This document shows positions 1 to 13,544 of a DNA stretch of 64,000 nt, in pieces; position 1 is the first letter of the stretch; each line of letters starts with the position of its first letter. The position numbers and the translations under genes were made by a program. The notes beneath the pieces are model-generated. The model was not told where the DNA came from. It ran no database searches and saw nothing but the letters and a program-made list of their open reading frames with translations. Source of the DNA: Protea cynaroides (Eukaryota > Streptophyta > Magnoliopsida > Proteales > Proteaceae); contig CM053267.1 in assembly GCA_028583415.1 (NCBI GenBank), positions 30,056,902-30,120,901 of the forward strand, given 5' to 3'.

Positions 1-1090
1 TTTTTTTTTTTTTTTTTTTTTGAAAAAGAAGTACAAGCAATCATCGTGTACTTTGTCTCTGTCACATTTTACCTTGAAATCTGGGGCTTTTTTTCTCTGA
101 TTAGCTTCCTATTCTTATTGTATTCCCATTTTCCGTACCCAATATGACCTACTAACTTATTGTAGCTTCTCCTCCCCCTTTTTTTGAAGGTAAATCCCAA
201 CAGATTGAGTTGAATTCATGAACTCTTAATTATGAAATGTTAGCCTTTGCCAACTGATATTAAATAGTAATGGGTATGGCTTGCAATCGTACCATTCTAG
301 GATTAATCATGCTTTGCAAATTGTTACATCAAGGTGAATTTTGATCCTCTCCAGCGTGCCTAACAGTGCAATAAAGATTCAATGGTTGGAGAAGAAGAGG
401 ATGGAGTCCCATAAATTTTTTTGTTGTAGAAATCAAAAAATTAATGTTTTATAGAGAGTTAAGAGAGTTAGTATAAATATAGAGTTAAATATTGGGAACT
501 CACAGAAATTCCCAATTATTATCGAGCAAGATAATTATTGCTAAATAATTTTGTTTCTCTATATTAGATATGTTTTAATTGAAATATAAATTTATATTTT
601 TTTTCTGTTCTAAATTAAATGTGTGAATGTAGGTTACAGAAGGAGAAGAAGAGGATGGACTCCCAGAATAATTGAAGCATGAAAGATGAGGTTCAATTTC
701 ATGGTTTTAAAACTCTGATTGGAATGGGTGGAATCGGCAAAATTAATTCAAATCAACCCCTTTTGATAACTCTTCTTCTCTGGATTCCTGAATCTGAATT
801 TAGACTAGAAACATATTTGATAATCACCAAAAGCAATGGTAACAACTCCAACCAGCCCAGAACACGGAGACCATCCACCAGTGCCTCTCCTGCTCATTCC
901 ATACAAACCTGTAACTTCAAGACCTGGATTTCTAGTGAACCGACCTCTATACTATTCACCATTGCAACAACAATCACCATAACAATTTTATTGCATGCAT
1001 ACCTCAAACACAAAAGTATTGAGGGTGATAATAGTGTTGTAGGAGATACTATTGATGCAATTTTATTGCATCAGTGTTGTCGCCATTGAT
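1..1090 (+). repeat. Block copy 1: S3 end with CYP78A-flank remnant
   Basis: The window opens with poly-T followed by gaaaaagaagtacaa, the start of S3. The same order of sequence is found at 19880-21865, 31430-33290 and, inverted, at 42720-41340 and 51935-50350. Around 840-905 there is a short antisense trace matching the 3' edge of the CYP78A exon 1 fragment in copy 6. From about 910 to 1085 the sequence resembles the reverse complement of 49360-49530, which lies upstream of the CYP78A start at 49711, so the intervening N-terminal CYP part is missing here. The long plus-strand ORF across 679-1089 is therefore an accident of the repeat and not a gene. Confidence 0.7.
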
Positions 1091-1103
1091 TCGCTTTTTA
1101 CAG

Positions 1104-1341
1104 CTCATCCACCAGCAGAAGCGAGGATGGGGAACCCTCGCTCTGTGAAGGAGATAAAGAAGAAATCATGGGCACCTATAATTCGCTCTTCACCGACTTC
1201 GATGACGATGTCTTCGGCAAACTTAAGATGATCCCCAACTTTGGCCACCTTTATGACTACCTTACAAAGAATGCTGACGAAAACGACATTGACATCAACA
1301 TTTGCAAGGCAAATAAGGGTGATATAGCCCCGGCATTATGA
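1104..1341 (+). CDS. Possible exon, unrecognised acidic peptide
   Basis: A pyrimidine-rich stretch ending in cttttTACAG at 1103 could be a splice acceptor. It is followed by an open frame of about 78 codons ending in TGA at 1339-1341, with an internal ATG at 1168. The peptide is hydrophilic and acidic (contains FTDFDDDVFGKL and NADENDIDINI). Its codon use and higher GC than the flanks look gene-like. I do not recognise the family, and no neighbouring exon is visible. It could be the last exon of a gene fragment or chance. Confidence 0.25.
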
Positions 1342-2384
1342 AGGGAAACTTGAAAGGAGAAATTTTTTTGAAATAGAGAAGGGATAGATACATAAATTTA
1401 TCATTGTTTTATCCTCAACTGTCGTATAATGAATTATTGTTTCAGGATACTTATCCATGTAACATATATTTGTATGTTATTTAGTAATTTGAGTTTAAAG
1501 TGACTATCAACATTGTCATCAATGATCAATTTTTTGGGTGTGAAGAGATTCAACGTTTACTAGCTTTTGAATGGGTACTTTTTTTGTGGCCTGTGTTATG
1601 TTTAAATAGTCGTTCATGAATTTGGCAACAATTTCTTACTTGAAGGAAAGTGCAGTGTCTGACTCTCATTATCCATGAATCAGTAATGTCTCTGCTTCTG
1701 TGTTTCCATGGATTTTGGGTGGACCTTTTTTCAAAATTTTACATATTCATTTGACTCTTGAATATGTAAATAATGATTTAATTGTTATACAAGAAATTTT
1801 CATTATGTTTTCTTGATTTATAAGCTACTTTGATTTTGACCAAAGGAGAAAAAGAAAGATTAAATTTGATTGATTACCTACATCTCGAACTAAAAGAAGA
1901 ATAAATGGGAATAAAACATGCCAGAATTGTTTTAGAAATGGCAAGTGTGGAGAATGCTTTGGGGAAACAACTAGGAAGTAAAAATGCCCTTAACAATGCA
2001 AGAGCAACCGTTGTAGGCTTGTTGCAGTACAGAAGATGAGACAGTTTAGTTTTGCTACTCATCAACATGGAATATCCATCGAAGAACTTTGGAAGTAAAC
2101 CTATAGCTGAAAATCATTGTTTTTCATTTGATTATATTCCTGAGCCATTTTCTTATCAACTTGTTTTTCTGAAAAGAATTTGCGATTTGTTTTTGATAGT
2201 GAATCGGTAATCTTTTCCTTGAGAAAAGCTAATGGAAGATTAGGATCTCAAACATGGCCTTTGTTTGTGACACCAATTGCAGGTGACCGTATGTAGGAAA
2301 CATCTCTAAGATTGGAAACATGGAATGATCTTGATTTACTGTGTTGAGTCCAAATAGATTTGTCCATCTTTATTATCAAATATT
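1342..2384. other. AT-rich intergenic DNA
   Basis: Apart from the small ORF at 1905-2039, I see no gene, terminal repeat or recognisable transposon here. Confidence 0.4.
1905..2039 (+). CDS. Short exon-like ORF, unrecognised
   Basis: This 44-codon frame contains the helix-like segment SVENALGKQLGSKNALNNAR and then TVVGLLQ. The upstream frame remains readable back to about 1865 but contains one stop. The regular heptad-like Leu/Ala spacing is unlike the AT-rich noise around it. No family is assigned, and it may be a decayed exon. Confidence 0.2.
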   Translation: MGIKHARIVLEMASVENALGKQLGSKNALNNARATVVGLLQYRR

Positions 2385-2530
2385 GTTCTTTTTTTTTTTT
2401 TGCTAAGGGTCAGCAATGTATTAAAAGAAAAGGGTAATGTACAAAACAATCAAAACTAGTAAAAGCTCCACCTTCGGCATTGCCATCAGCCGAGCCCTAG
2501 CAGTGATAAAGAAAGACAAAGATTACATAA
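2385..2530 (-). mobile_element. LINE 3' end with poly-A tail (antisense)
   Basis: Read on the minus strand, the segment ends in tacattgctgacccttagc followed by a run of A. The same kind of 3' end (tttattaata, then a tgctga/ttagc motif, then A-run) occurs in the S1 part of the large blocks at 9650 and, inverted, at 47330. It is therefore interpreted as a 5'-truncated non-LTR retrotransposon tail. Confidence 0.4.
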
Positions 2531-3422
2531 TGAAACGATATCTCTGAAGCTTTGATGCGTCCCAAACAACATCTCTGTTGATGAAATTTGGACATGTAGT
2601 GGTCCATTTCCCATTTTCTATGTCAGATGCTGCTCTTGAAAACATGCAATTTGAAAACATGCTTTCTAAGCGTTTGTAATATTGAACAGTCTATCAGTGG
2701 CGTCGGCTATCGCTGCTGTAATTTTACACTTCTGGGTGACGTCCTCTTTGCTTCTTATTTTTCCCCCCTACAATTAGTGGTCGACTCATCTTGTTCGCCT
2801 GCCTAGAAATGGTCGCATAGCTTTCAAGGCAGGGACATTGGTGGTCTTACAAAGTGCATAGATTCTGGTTGTGTTTATTTATGCATCTGCGACATCTTTT
2901 ACCTTTTCTGGTGATATGTTTAGTCTTGCTGTATGTCTTGTCTATTTGGCTGATTTCTGGCGTGAGGCGAGTTGGTCCATTGGTTCGTTGATTGGATCTC
3001 TAGGTACTACTCAGATCAATCTTCTAACCCTTTTTGTAGAGAGGCAATATAAAAATTCCACAAGCGAAAAATTGGACTGAATCCTTACTTGACTCTTCCT
3101 GCTCCTTTCTCTTCCCCTCTACTCCTCCCACTCTCCCTTCTCAGAAACATTGAGCTCTCTTCAAGGTTCGGTGGAGGAATCGAGGATCATCGGTATTTCA
3201 AATTTTACTCTAATCATAGAAAATTTTTGTTTCACAAGGGTACTTCAAACTGGGAGATGCTACTGCCTACTTTTAATGCTTCTCGGCTTCTGTCACATAC
3301 CCATTGTTCCAGAGAAGTGCCGCCCACCTTTCTCCCCCCCCCCCCACCAAAATCAGATTCATTAAAGGGATCGGGTCATTCCATTCTAGGCTTCACTTTT
3401 TTGGGTATAGATCTTGTTACAT
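2531..3422. other. Unassigned, with low-complexity pyrimidine stretches
   Basis: The segment has CT-rich patches (3090-3140) and a C-homopolymer (about 3339-3350). Overlapping short ORFs at 3089-3486 are not recognisable as protein and change frame through low-complexity sequence. Confidence 0.4.
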
Positions 3423-3425
3423 TAG

Positions 3426-3670
3426 GTGCCTGTTTGGTAACACTCTGACTTCGGCTCTAAGAATCTTGCCCTGGAGTCATTTTTGAGCTCCCACTTATTT
3501 CCAGAGCTGATTGAGAGTTGGAGCCTATTTGGAGCCTGTTTGGTAACGCTGCTCTGGAATCGATTCCAGAGCTGATTGAGAGCTAGAGTCTGTTTGGTAA
3601 AAACTATTCTGGAATCGATTTCAAAGCTCAGTGAGAGCAGGAGACTGTTTGGTAAACACTAATCTGGAAT
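3426..3670 (+). repeat. Subterminal repeats of the TIR element
   Basis: A unit of roughly 55-60 bp is repeated about four times with decay. Each unit carries a form of CTGTTTGGTAA followed by CTCTGGAATCGATT and GAGCTGATTGAGAG. Subterminal repeats are common transposase-binding regions in DNA transposons, and that role is inferred here. Confidence 0.6.
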
Positions 3671-4270
3671 AAAATTTTTTGCCTTAAATAATACAATGAC
3701 TGACATTAAGCAATTATTATGTATGTATTTTTGCTAAAATTCACATGGTAGTCATATTTTTTGGTGGAATATTGGTAGTCATATTTTTGTACCCACATGG
3801 ATTATATAAATATTAATTAAAATAAAGTTGTAGTAATGATCGTTAATTACAAAACATAGTTATACTGGTCCACCTGTCATAATCAAAACCGATCTTACTA
3901 ACAAGGTATCAAATTCATTAACATCATCTTCAATACATCTTGGATGATGTATAAATAACAAAACATGTCAAGATAAATACCCATATGACTAGGAATACAT
4001 TGATTCCATATAATGGGTATAAATAAGACTGGTCTACATGCACTTGCACCTCATGGCGTAAACACTGGGATTCCACAGACGCATACAACTGTGGGGTACG
4101 CACGATGTCTATTAAATTCTTTGTCGGCAACCTTTAAGACCCGTGTGAGATAATTACTCAAATTTCCTTTTTACTCAAAACTTTTTTTTTCAGATTCCCT
4201 AGAGATGTACACTTTCACCTCTCTTTCTTGTTCTTCCATTAACAGAAAACAGTAGGAAGAAGCTTGGCAG

Positions 4271-4317
<47 letters not shown>

Positions 4318-5105
4318 GATTCTACACCTTGCACAGAAGGCAACGGACGAAGAATCCATCTGACAGGCTGCTCTATGGAATGCTTCGTCCGGCTGTCTCT
4401 TCATAGCTAGCAAAAACCTTGTTTTTACAGCAACACACTCGTGTGTAAGAGTGGCATCATATAAAGTGTTTTGAATCTTTAGAAGCATTTTCAAAAACCT
4501 AAAAAACTACAGGTTATCTCATGTGTAAGAGTGCCTCTTATGCTTTTAATGGGCTCCCCCCCAAAATCTAGCCGAGTTATAGTCAGCTCTATTCTTGAGA
4601 ATGGCAAGTTGTTCTGCTACATATGGAGACTGACCATCCTTTCCTGAATTCTGAGTTTTTAAACCTTTCCTCGTATTGTTAACTCTGTTATAATTGTATC
4701 TGGTTCTATGGGATCACATTGGATTCATTCCAATAATACTTACTCTTTGCACCCAAAACCCAATTTGAAATATAAAGAATAATTATATATAGACATTTCT
4801 CATTACTGACTCCATAAATCACAGCCAAACTAATGTCCACCGGGTAATCCATAAAATAAAAAGCTATTGCATGCACACAAAATGAGCCAACTGATTTACA
4901 ATGAGTAAGAAGATATCAAGTGATACAATACCTATCCAAAAACAAAAAAGAAATCAAGTGAATTATAGATATAAAGGGCAAATTGCCATATGTGATTGAC
5001 CTAAAATCTAGAGACTGCTACCATTACGCGATAATGTGCAATATGATAACTCGACCTGCATGAGGCCAAAAGTTCTTGTTTATACTTCACCCAGTTCAAG
5101 TATCA
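3671..5105. other. Non-coding interior of the TIR element
   Basis: AT-rich sequence including a CT microsatellite (4274-4315). The minus-strand ORF across 4171-4494 owes its Arg-Glu run to that microsatellite. No protein family is visible. Confidence 0.45.
4274..4315. repeat. (CT)n microsatellite
   Basis: About 20 uninterrupted CT dinucleotides inside the TIR element. Confidence 0.95.
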
Positions 5106-5771
5106 TCATGGGTCTATAACAACAGACGTGCAGCATACAAAGGGTACCCAGTTCCCTCTGGCTTTCCTCTTTCCCTTCTTACTATCTGGAAGCCTTGCAG
5201 GAGTGTTCCATTCTTTCTCTTGGTCAGCAAGAGCCGTGGACGCTTCAGGAGCTGTCACTGAAGGAATTGTCTTAGGTGAGACATTATTGTCTTGTGCGGA
5301 GGCTTCATGCTTGGAGACAACAGTTGCTGGATGTTCCTATCCATTCGGCGGCTTCTGCTGGCTTTCAATGTTGCTTTAACCAACAGACTCCTCAAAGGTG
5401 TGTGTTGTTTTGCAGCACTCCAATTACTAACTTTAGCAATGATCTCTTCATTCCTCTTCCTCCCTTCTGAATCTTTCACATCACAAGTAAGCGAAGGAAA
5501 CCACCCAGCTTGCAAAGACGAAGAATTCGGCTGTTGAAGGTTCTGAACTGTCTGGATTTTAGATGAAGCAGTGAGTTGATCATTCCCTTTATCAGGTTCA
5601 ACCAAGGTCATGAAGGAAGGTGCAACAAATGTATCACTGTGACTAGAAAGCTGTCTTTCAGGAGTATCAATTCTTGTCTCCAGGTCTACTATTTGATCTT
5701 TGACCTTTACTCCTGTATCACTCATTGCTAGTGTTTCAGTAGCAACGATGGCTGATTCTTCATTAGCATCT
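5106..5771 (-). pseudogene. Captured 3' exon of an unrecognised plant gene, frameshifted
   Basis: The minus strand has a plausible acceptor (cttccgctag) at 5772-5773. It is followed by about 150 codons of continuous non-repetitive protein, with an in-frame ATG at 5725-5723. The frame then breaks near 5306-5310. A one-base shift restores a Lys-rich C-terminal tail that includes EKEWNTPARLP and GNWVPFVCC, ending in TGA at 5106. The paired Cys and conserved-looking Trp residues suggest a real protein family end, but I cannot name it. The fragment lies wholly inside the TIR element, antisense to its left end. This fits gene-fragment capture. The frameshift and the missing upstream exons argue against function. 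Confidence 0.5.
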
Positions 5772-6099
5772 CTAGCGGAAGGAAATGTTACAAGTTGTTA
5801 AAGATGCCTTATTCCCAACCTGTTGGATAATGGTTCCTTTTGGAACCAAAGTGTTCAAAGCTATAAAAAAAAGTGTCCATTGGATTATAGTCACTTTTTG
5901 TCCACTTCAAATCAACTTATGAATTATTACCCAGCCCAAAAAACAGAGATATAAATCTGAATTTCATAAATGAAATTTGCAGGCTTCAATGGACCTTCAT
6001 CCCAATATTCACACACATAAACAAAGAAAATGGAATACATTACTTTTCACAACGTAATGATGCAATAATCTCAAAGAAAATTGAACCGTCAAGATATAA

Positions 6100-6750
<651 letters not shown>

Positions 6751-7006
6751 TAATTAAATGGGAGTCAGATTCACTCGACTCCCGTGTTTTGACTCCCGGT
6801 TTTGGCTCTGGATTTGTAAAAGCAAGTTTTTTTTACTCTGAGATTTTGGTTCTGGGAGTCATTTTTTGAACCGGTTGACTCCATGGGAGCTAGAATCAAC
6901 ATGGTGTTAACAAACACTTTCTGGTTCCCAAATGGCTCCCAAATGACTCCCTGGGAGTCCGAATCAAAAGCAGAGCCGGAGCAGAGTGTTACCAAACAGG
7001 CACTAG

Positions 7007-9559
7007 AAAAGCCCCTTAGAAAATTGACCTTTGATTCGCACTACACCATATAGTCAAGTCACCCACCCTCGGGTCGGTATAAGCAGCCTTGGCTATTTGA
7101 GCTCTACTTTATTTTTTCTCCCCCGCTTCACATCTAGCACCATGTTTTTCCTTCCCCGTTTGCCTATTTGGGGCGCTTATGGTAGGTGGAATGGAATTAC
7201 AGCGCTTCTTCCTTTGTTCATCCTTGTTGTTTCGGTCGGTGAGTTCCTCTCTCGGTGGTCAAGTAGATCTACGAGCAGTCTCTCCCAGTGGTTAAGCTGA
7301 TGTACGAGCACTCTTTCCCATTGGTCGAGCTAATATATGCCTACCATTTTCTTCTTGCTCTTTCCACAGGGGTCGAGTACGGTGATTGCAAATGTAAATA
7401 TCATTTTGAGTGATGGTAATTGGTTGGGGAGAAAATAGACTTCCCCCCATAGTTTGGAAAGATTTAGGTGGAATGGAATCATTGACACTTTGTCCCCCTT
7501 TAATTATAAGAAAGATTAACATACCGTGGACTCTAGCCTAATGGCATTCGTCCCTACACAATTCAGCTTTGCTGTAGCAGTAAGGAACCACCACAACAAT
7601 TAAAAGAGCAAGTACGCCTAGCTCTTTAAGTTGTATGCTTGCGCACTTAGGTTAGCTCTTGCTATTTCTTCAGGGAAATCCCCTCGCCTTCTTCCTTTTG
7701 TTTGTCACATATTGAGGGGACCAAATTCTCAACGTGCATTGCTAGTTCTCCCTTTGCGCATCCGTGTTCCGTTCATTTACTTCTACATTTTGGTAGCAAA
7801 ATTGTAAATGTACCCCTATCCTTTTGCTTTAACTACTTAGCTAGAGTTTAGGAGGAGAAATAGATCAGGCAAGGCTTATCTAAGAGAAACTTTAGGAGCA
7901 AAATCATATATTAGCTAAACTCACAATAGGAGTCAAAACATTCCCCTAGGGAGGATTTATTGGCTAGCAGATGGGCTTTGTGCTTAGCTGTTTCCGCTTG
8001 CGATTGCAATTCAATGGGTAGATCAGCAAACATCTCGACCTGATAAAATGAACCTATTGCCATGTCCAAAAAGAAGTCTCACTCTAATCCGAATCTCAAG
8101 CGAAATCACAGGCTCTAAGGCCTATATTTGGAGTTAGCTCCTCTGTAATTCAATAAACAACAACATGGGGTGGGCTTTCAATCTCGATCGTTGTGTTTAG
8201 TTCACCCTTCTTTATCAGATCTAGAGCTTTTTTTTCTTTGGCATGTATTGACTGGAGAATTGGACAGGTAAGCCAGGTTGCCAGGAGGCATCTGCTATTG
8301 CTGTTGTGGACGAAGAAGTGTCTAGTTTAAAAAGACAATTGGCTTCTCCTCAAAGGAAGTCATATTTTCTTTTTTTAAGTGTGGTGTCTCCAATACAACC
8401 TTGCCTAAAAGTGAGTCAAATAGATGTGCTCTCATGCCGATGACACTAACCAAGTTCAGGTTGAAATAGCTAGCCTGATTCCGTGTTAGGTTACCTGGTG
8501 TGGTGGATGTAGAGAACGACCTACACAGCCGCCGGTTTATCTTAACAACCTTTTGGGGACAATTGCAGCCGGCGAACCCTGTTGTCGTAGGAGACCGTAT
8601 GCGCGCCATTCTATTTCTCTTTGAATACGGGATCAACTCATAATGAACCATGCCCCTATCTACTGCCATAAAAAGAAGCATGGGCGTTTGCCATGGCCTG
8701 CTTGAATAAATACTGTGATTGATCGGATCTTCGTCGAAGAAGAAGAAGGCCTATAAAGGATAAAATGGTAAGTTTACACATGTCCAGCGGGTATTTTTGG
8801 TATTAACACGTTTTATAGGTGGATACATCATAATCTAATAGAATTGTCATAATAGACAGGGTCTGTATGACACATACTTAACAAATAAGGGGAGATTCGA
8901 GAAATTATTGTTGATGTTGGGGATGATCACCTTTATGGCAAAGTACAGGGGAGGTACATGAAATTTTTCCTATAAGATAAACTAGTATTGTCAACCATTT
9001 GGTCATTTGCACTATTTGTTGGCCTAGACCATCACACAAACTATCTTTTTTGGTGCTACGTTGCTTTTAGATGAAATGATAAAATCTTTTATTTGGTTGT
9101 TTAAAATATTATTAAAAACTATGTCTGGACAAGCGCAATTCTTATAGATAAGCATGCTACTATAGACTGCTATTACTATTGTAATGCTACAGATACACCA
9201 TCGTCTTGTGGTATATTTACTTTTGTACCATTAGAAATCTCTCGTTGCTTATTCATACCGTTTTGTAAAAAGGTTCATGAATGTCATATATGGTCACAAA
9301 ATTGGCGAGTAATGTTTCCAAATGGGATGGGATGTTGAAGGAGTTCAAACTTGAACGAAACAAATGGTTATAGGATTTATTTAAAATTTCAGAATATTGA
9401 AAGCTGAACATTGGAGAACATTGGAGTTCTAATGACTAGACTCCCAACCCTCATTTTTAGCTTTGGCACTGTGTTGGGAGGCCAATAATGATGGCCCTCG
9501 TTTTAGATTTCATGATTAAGTATCCCTCTTTAGGCTGCCCCTCCCCTGATGGCAATGTC
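7007..9559. other. Unassigned intergenic DNA
   Basis: I see no terminal repeats, splice-bounded coding stretches or block homology here. Several ORFs of 70-120 codons (for example 8322-8681 minus and 7031-7300 plus) lack recognisable motifs and are not called. The unit around 7240-7330 repeats GGTCGAGC/GTAGATCTACGAGCA twice. Confidence 0.4.
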
Positions 9560-9639
9560 AATGTGGTGTTGTAGTTTTTTAGAGGTCGTTCTGTTTTGTT
9601 GTCTGGGATCTCCTAGACATAAATTCTGTATATCAGTTT

Positions 9640-9960
9640 ATTTATTAATATATTTTTTGCTGAATTTTAGCAAAAAAATCAGTCGTGCTTCAATATCTTA
9701 CAAATGCATCTCGGCAACAACCCCTTGAGCTTTATCATGTTCTTTCATATATCAAGAAGCTTGTTTAATACTTTGTTAGATGTTCTTTCTCTTTTGTTCC
9801 AAGGGAGTTAAACAGCGTGACTGACTCTCTTGCATTACAGGCCTTGTTCTTTACGTGTGAAATAATCTGACCTTCTAACACTCCATGACTGTATGCTCTT
9901 TGCAATGCTCAAGCCGTGAGTTTAACACGAATGAATGCATAGTTCTACTTTTACCAAAAA
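9640..9960 (+). mobile_element. LINE 3' end (S1 of block copy 2)
   Basis: Contains the tttattaata/tgctgaatttt motif and then a decayed coding remnant homologous to 15612-15809. It ends cacgaatgaatgcatagttc, tacttttacc and an A-rich tail. Equivalent ends occur at 15830, 23905 and, inverted, 47040, so the insertion predates the block duplications. Confidence 0.5.
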
Positions 9961-11864
9961 AATAAAAAAAATAAAAATAAATGTACCGGTGAAGGTTTGA
10001 ATGTTAAGAACTAAACAAAAAATTACTCAGAAAAATAGGAATAAAAGATGTAGTAATCGGCATCGGATCCCCAATTTATATCAATTTCTGTCGAGGTCGA
10101 TACCAATTTTGAAAATTTTTAATTAGTTTTTTCATTGTATTTGGCACATTTCCCTACCATATTGGTCTTATCACTAATCTGTATCAGTATCGAATCAGAT
10201 TTGGCATCGATTGATATCCAGTTAGATACCGATTATTCCAAAACCCAATAATTATAGGAATGCTTGTTTAAAAAATAATAATACATGAATGATAGAAATC
10301 TATGGGTTTGCATGCAAGAATCCATTTGAAATTCAGCCCATCTTATATTAAGGCCCATATGCTAACATGCTTCCTAAGAAGAGTTGAGATAAGATATTTT
10401 CAGATATAGGAAAGCTAATTCTTAGCTGGCAGTGTACGTACGGCTTAAATATTTTCATTTCTCTCTCTTAAAAATAATAAAATATAAAAATACAAAGGGT
10501 GCAACCACATCCTAAGCCCAGGGATCATTCATTTTTGGCATATATAATTTTGCGAAAGAGAATATTACCCAGTCAAAACGTTTTTATTTATTTATTTATT
10601 TTTTTAGATAGGACAAAGACAACAATAAAACACCAACACCAAAAGAGTTTTTTTGTTTTTTGTTTGCTAAAGAACACCGAAAGGATTAACTAACCATGGC
10701 ATTGCAGATGTCATATATTCACAAAAGTGTCATGTTCCAAAGACACAAAGATGTCATTCCTTCTAATTTAAATTATCTTTTGTAAAAGAAATCAATACGA
10801 ATCGAAACCATGAAACAAATTAAAACCGATTGTTAAAAGCCAAATCACCTATATAATTGACTCGATTTTTGTTTTATATAATGAAAATCCATTCAATTAG
10901 ATGGTTCCAGATTGCTTAACCGATAAGTCAATAAATTGTTAAAAAATATATATATAAAAAATACTAAAAGCCGGTTTATCAATTACTTAAATAGTCTCTT
11001 AAGAGTCCATGAGCATTTTAAGTAAAATATTTACTCATTTCGTTTGACCTATTGAGATCCCATGTTTTTCTAATGCCTCCTCCTAGGCTGTTGTCTTTGC
11101 CTTTGGCGAAGAGCCAAATGCTTGGAGGAGTGCCATTGCCATGGGAAGGGTTTTCTGCTGCTGCATTGCTATAAACTGATTAGGAACTAAGTCAATTAGT
11201 AATCGATTTTGGTTTGGCCACCTTCAACTAATATTATTAATCGGTTTGATTTCGATTTTTGTCTAATACGTTATGAACCAAACAGAAATCGAAAGGACTA
11301 AATTGAAACCAAACCGATTTACACCGTTAAAGAAATGGGAAGATTAAAAAGAAACGCGATCAGTATCGACCATGTCCAAAATTGAACTCTCAAAAGAATG
11401 ACCCATCAACCACCGTTTCATACAAAATATGCAGAAAATTATGAAGGGTGCAAGGTTCTAAATCTAGGTAACGGAAACGGTATTGGTCAAGTCCAAAACA
11501 GATCTAATGCGGATAAGATCGGTCTACGCATGACCGAAATGGTATATAATAATATTAAAACATGATCAGATCGAAGATTTGTCAGGTCCAAAATCGATAC
11601 GAATCAGTCGATCCCATTGATCCGATACCGATTACTTGAACCGTGGAAGGACGCATCGTAAATGCATCATGGAGAGTGCTGTTTTCACTTAAATTTCTTT
11701 TGGAATGGTCACATTAATTTCTTTTGGAAGAATTACATTAAGCTCCATTAAGATTAGCTCAACCAATGTATGCAATGACGTTTGCTAAAACGGTCTTTAA
11801 CCAAATTTAGCCATCTTTATGAACGACAATCTCGAAACCTTCGACCAGAGATCACGAGTTTAGA

Positions 11865-12000
11865 TCACCTGCATGTACTTGTATCCTCTCTAGAATTCCA
11901 TCACCGATTGTATTGTGAGATTCACCTCTGAAGTGTAGGATCCAATGGATATGAATGGTGATAGGATCCTAAGGAAGATACAAGTACATACAGGTGAAGT
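11865..12000. repeat. About 135-bp foldback (MITE-like), conserved in blocks
   Basis: The left arm reads CACCTGCATGTACTTGTATC and the right arm is the approximate reverse complement (GATACAAGTACATACAGGTG). The arms are imperfect and the centre contains GGATCC. The same element is at 18765-18905, 27400-27540, 43810-43955 and, cut short, 53036-53158. It is shared at the same position, so it is older than the block duplications. Confidence 0.55.
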
Positions 12001-12955
12001 ATTGCCAGAGATCACTCACAACTTTGCATGCATGCATGATGACAAGTGAACGATAACAAGTGCATGATAGACAAGTGTATGAAAATTTTCATTATAAATA
12101 CCTGCGTTTCTTCTCCTTTTTCTCATCATTTAGCTTCATTGGTAGGTCGACTTAGCTAGATTGTACTATTGTATCATCCATCATCGTTCAATTATAAGAA
12201 TTCTCTCTACAAGAAGTTTGCAACAGGTTGTTCATCTTTGGCAAGGGAGTTTATGTGATCTTGAAGAGCTTAGCTTTGCAAATATTTCTCTATTTCCTCA
12301 CTGGATTTGTTTCTAGGTATAATTCTTTTGTTTTCTGATCACCCTAACTTGTTAAACCTTTTTTTTTTAGGTTTTAAGTTTCATGTACATTTCTAAATAA
12401 TAGATTGCAACTCTCAGTTATATGCACTCTTGATCCTCTCTAGCCACTGGACAATCCGGTAAGTGATCCGACGGCCTAAGATAACTTGGCGTGCAGTATG
12501 ATGCATGGCCTGCACACCAAGTGATCGATGGCCAGTAGATCACTCACTGAGTGCCTTGCCCACCGGAGAGGATCCCGTTTGCAGTTATGTATGTGATCGA
12601 GTTTTATGGTTTAAAATCTTCTATCTTCTCTCATTTCACATTAATTATTTTTTATGTTTAATTATATTAATTGTACATGCAAAGATATATCTGTGTTTCA
12701 TTAATTTCTAGGCTCCATTTACAAACTTTATAGTTTGGTAATCGTAAAGCTATGTCTATTTTAGTATGATTATAGTATCATTCTTGCATTTTTTGTTCAG
12801 TATTGATATTGCATTCATGTTACATGCAAGGCAATACAATTACATGCACAACAACACAACAGATATAGATCCAAAGGTGAATGCATCCAAACGGTTTTTC
12901 CATTAATATGTTTCTGGTGATACATGGAAAGTTAATCTCTCCACCAGGGTTATAC

Positions 12956-13544
12956 CACATGTTCGTCTGATTTCTAGGAGAGAGAAAAGTTCTTTGGAAA
13001 TCAAACCCTGTAGACATTTTAACACTTTTGAATCGGTTACAGAGGTCATTGGATAGATTTCCAGGGGTATTTCAGTCCAGCCAAATTGGAAAAGATCCAA
13101 GATCAAAGGCCGAAATGGAGCCATGAGGTTTAGTTTCAGATCTAACGGCCTTAAAAAAGGCGAGATCCTATGTGTGTTGGCCGACACGATCTGATCCTCC
13201 CGCGATAGTTATTATTGGTTGGAAACAATGCAAAATGTTGTGCCATGTTGCATGAAATAAGTCCCTTGATTTAGTGCTGCACATGTTTAGTAAAGTGCTG
13301 GCTAAGATTCCAATCGAAGGCTCTCTGTTGAAGCCGATGGCGCCTGACAGGATCTAAGAGATCCAATGGCCTTGAGCAAATCCCGTTTTTTCTGTGAGAT
13401 CCAACGGCCTACTTTTAAGATTCTGTTGCAAGCCAACCAGATCTCGACACTGCGCCTGCCATGCCAGCGGTGGCGAGGCTTCGGTGTTGCGCAGGTACAC
13501 GATGCATTTCTAAAAGATGTCATTTAAAATAAATCTATTGGCCG
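12956..13544. other. Unassigned between block copy 2 and an LTR
   Basis: No recognisable coding or terminal repeats. Short related motifs (GATCCAACGGCC, GAGATCC) recur within it, suggesting old repeat sequence. Confidence 0.35.

Larger units (their letters stand above)
9560..12955 (+). repeat. Block copy 2 (S1-S2)
   Basis: This is the plain version of S1-S2, without the large insertions seen in the other copies. It runs from the LINE 3' end (9560-9960), through the AT-rich body, to TTAATCTCTCCACCAGGGTT at about 12950. The same endpoint precedes the poly-T of S3 in copies 3, 4 and 6. Here S3 is absent and the sequence changes abruptly after 12955. It gives the pre-insertion sequence against which insertions in copies 3, 4 and 5 can be judged. 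Confidence 0.75.

Noticed and set aside
679..1089. 136-codon plus-strand ORF
   Set aside because: It crosses the S3/CYP78A-edge junction and a CYP78A 5' flank match; its sequence is explained by the block and has no domain.
8322..8681. 119-codon minus-strand ORF
   Set aside because: No motif, no splice-site or homology support, and surrounding sequence shows no gene structure.
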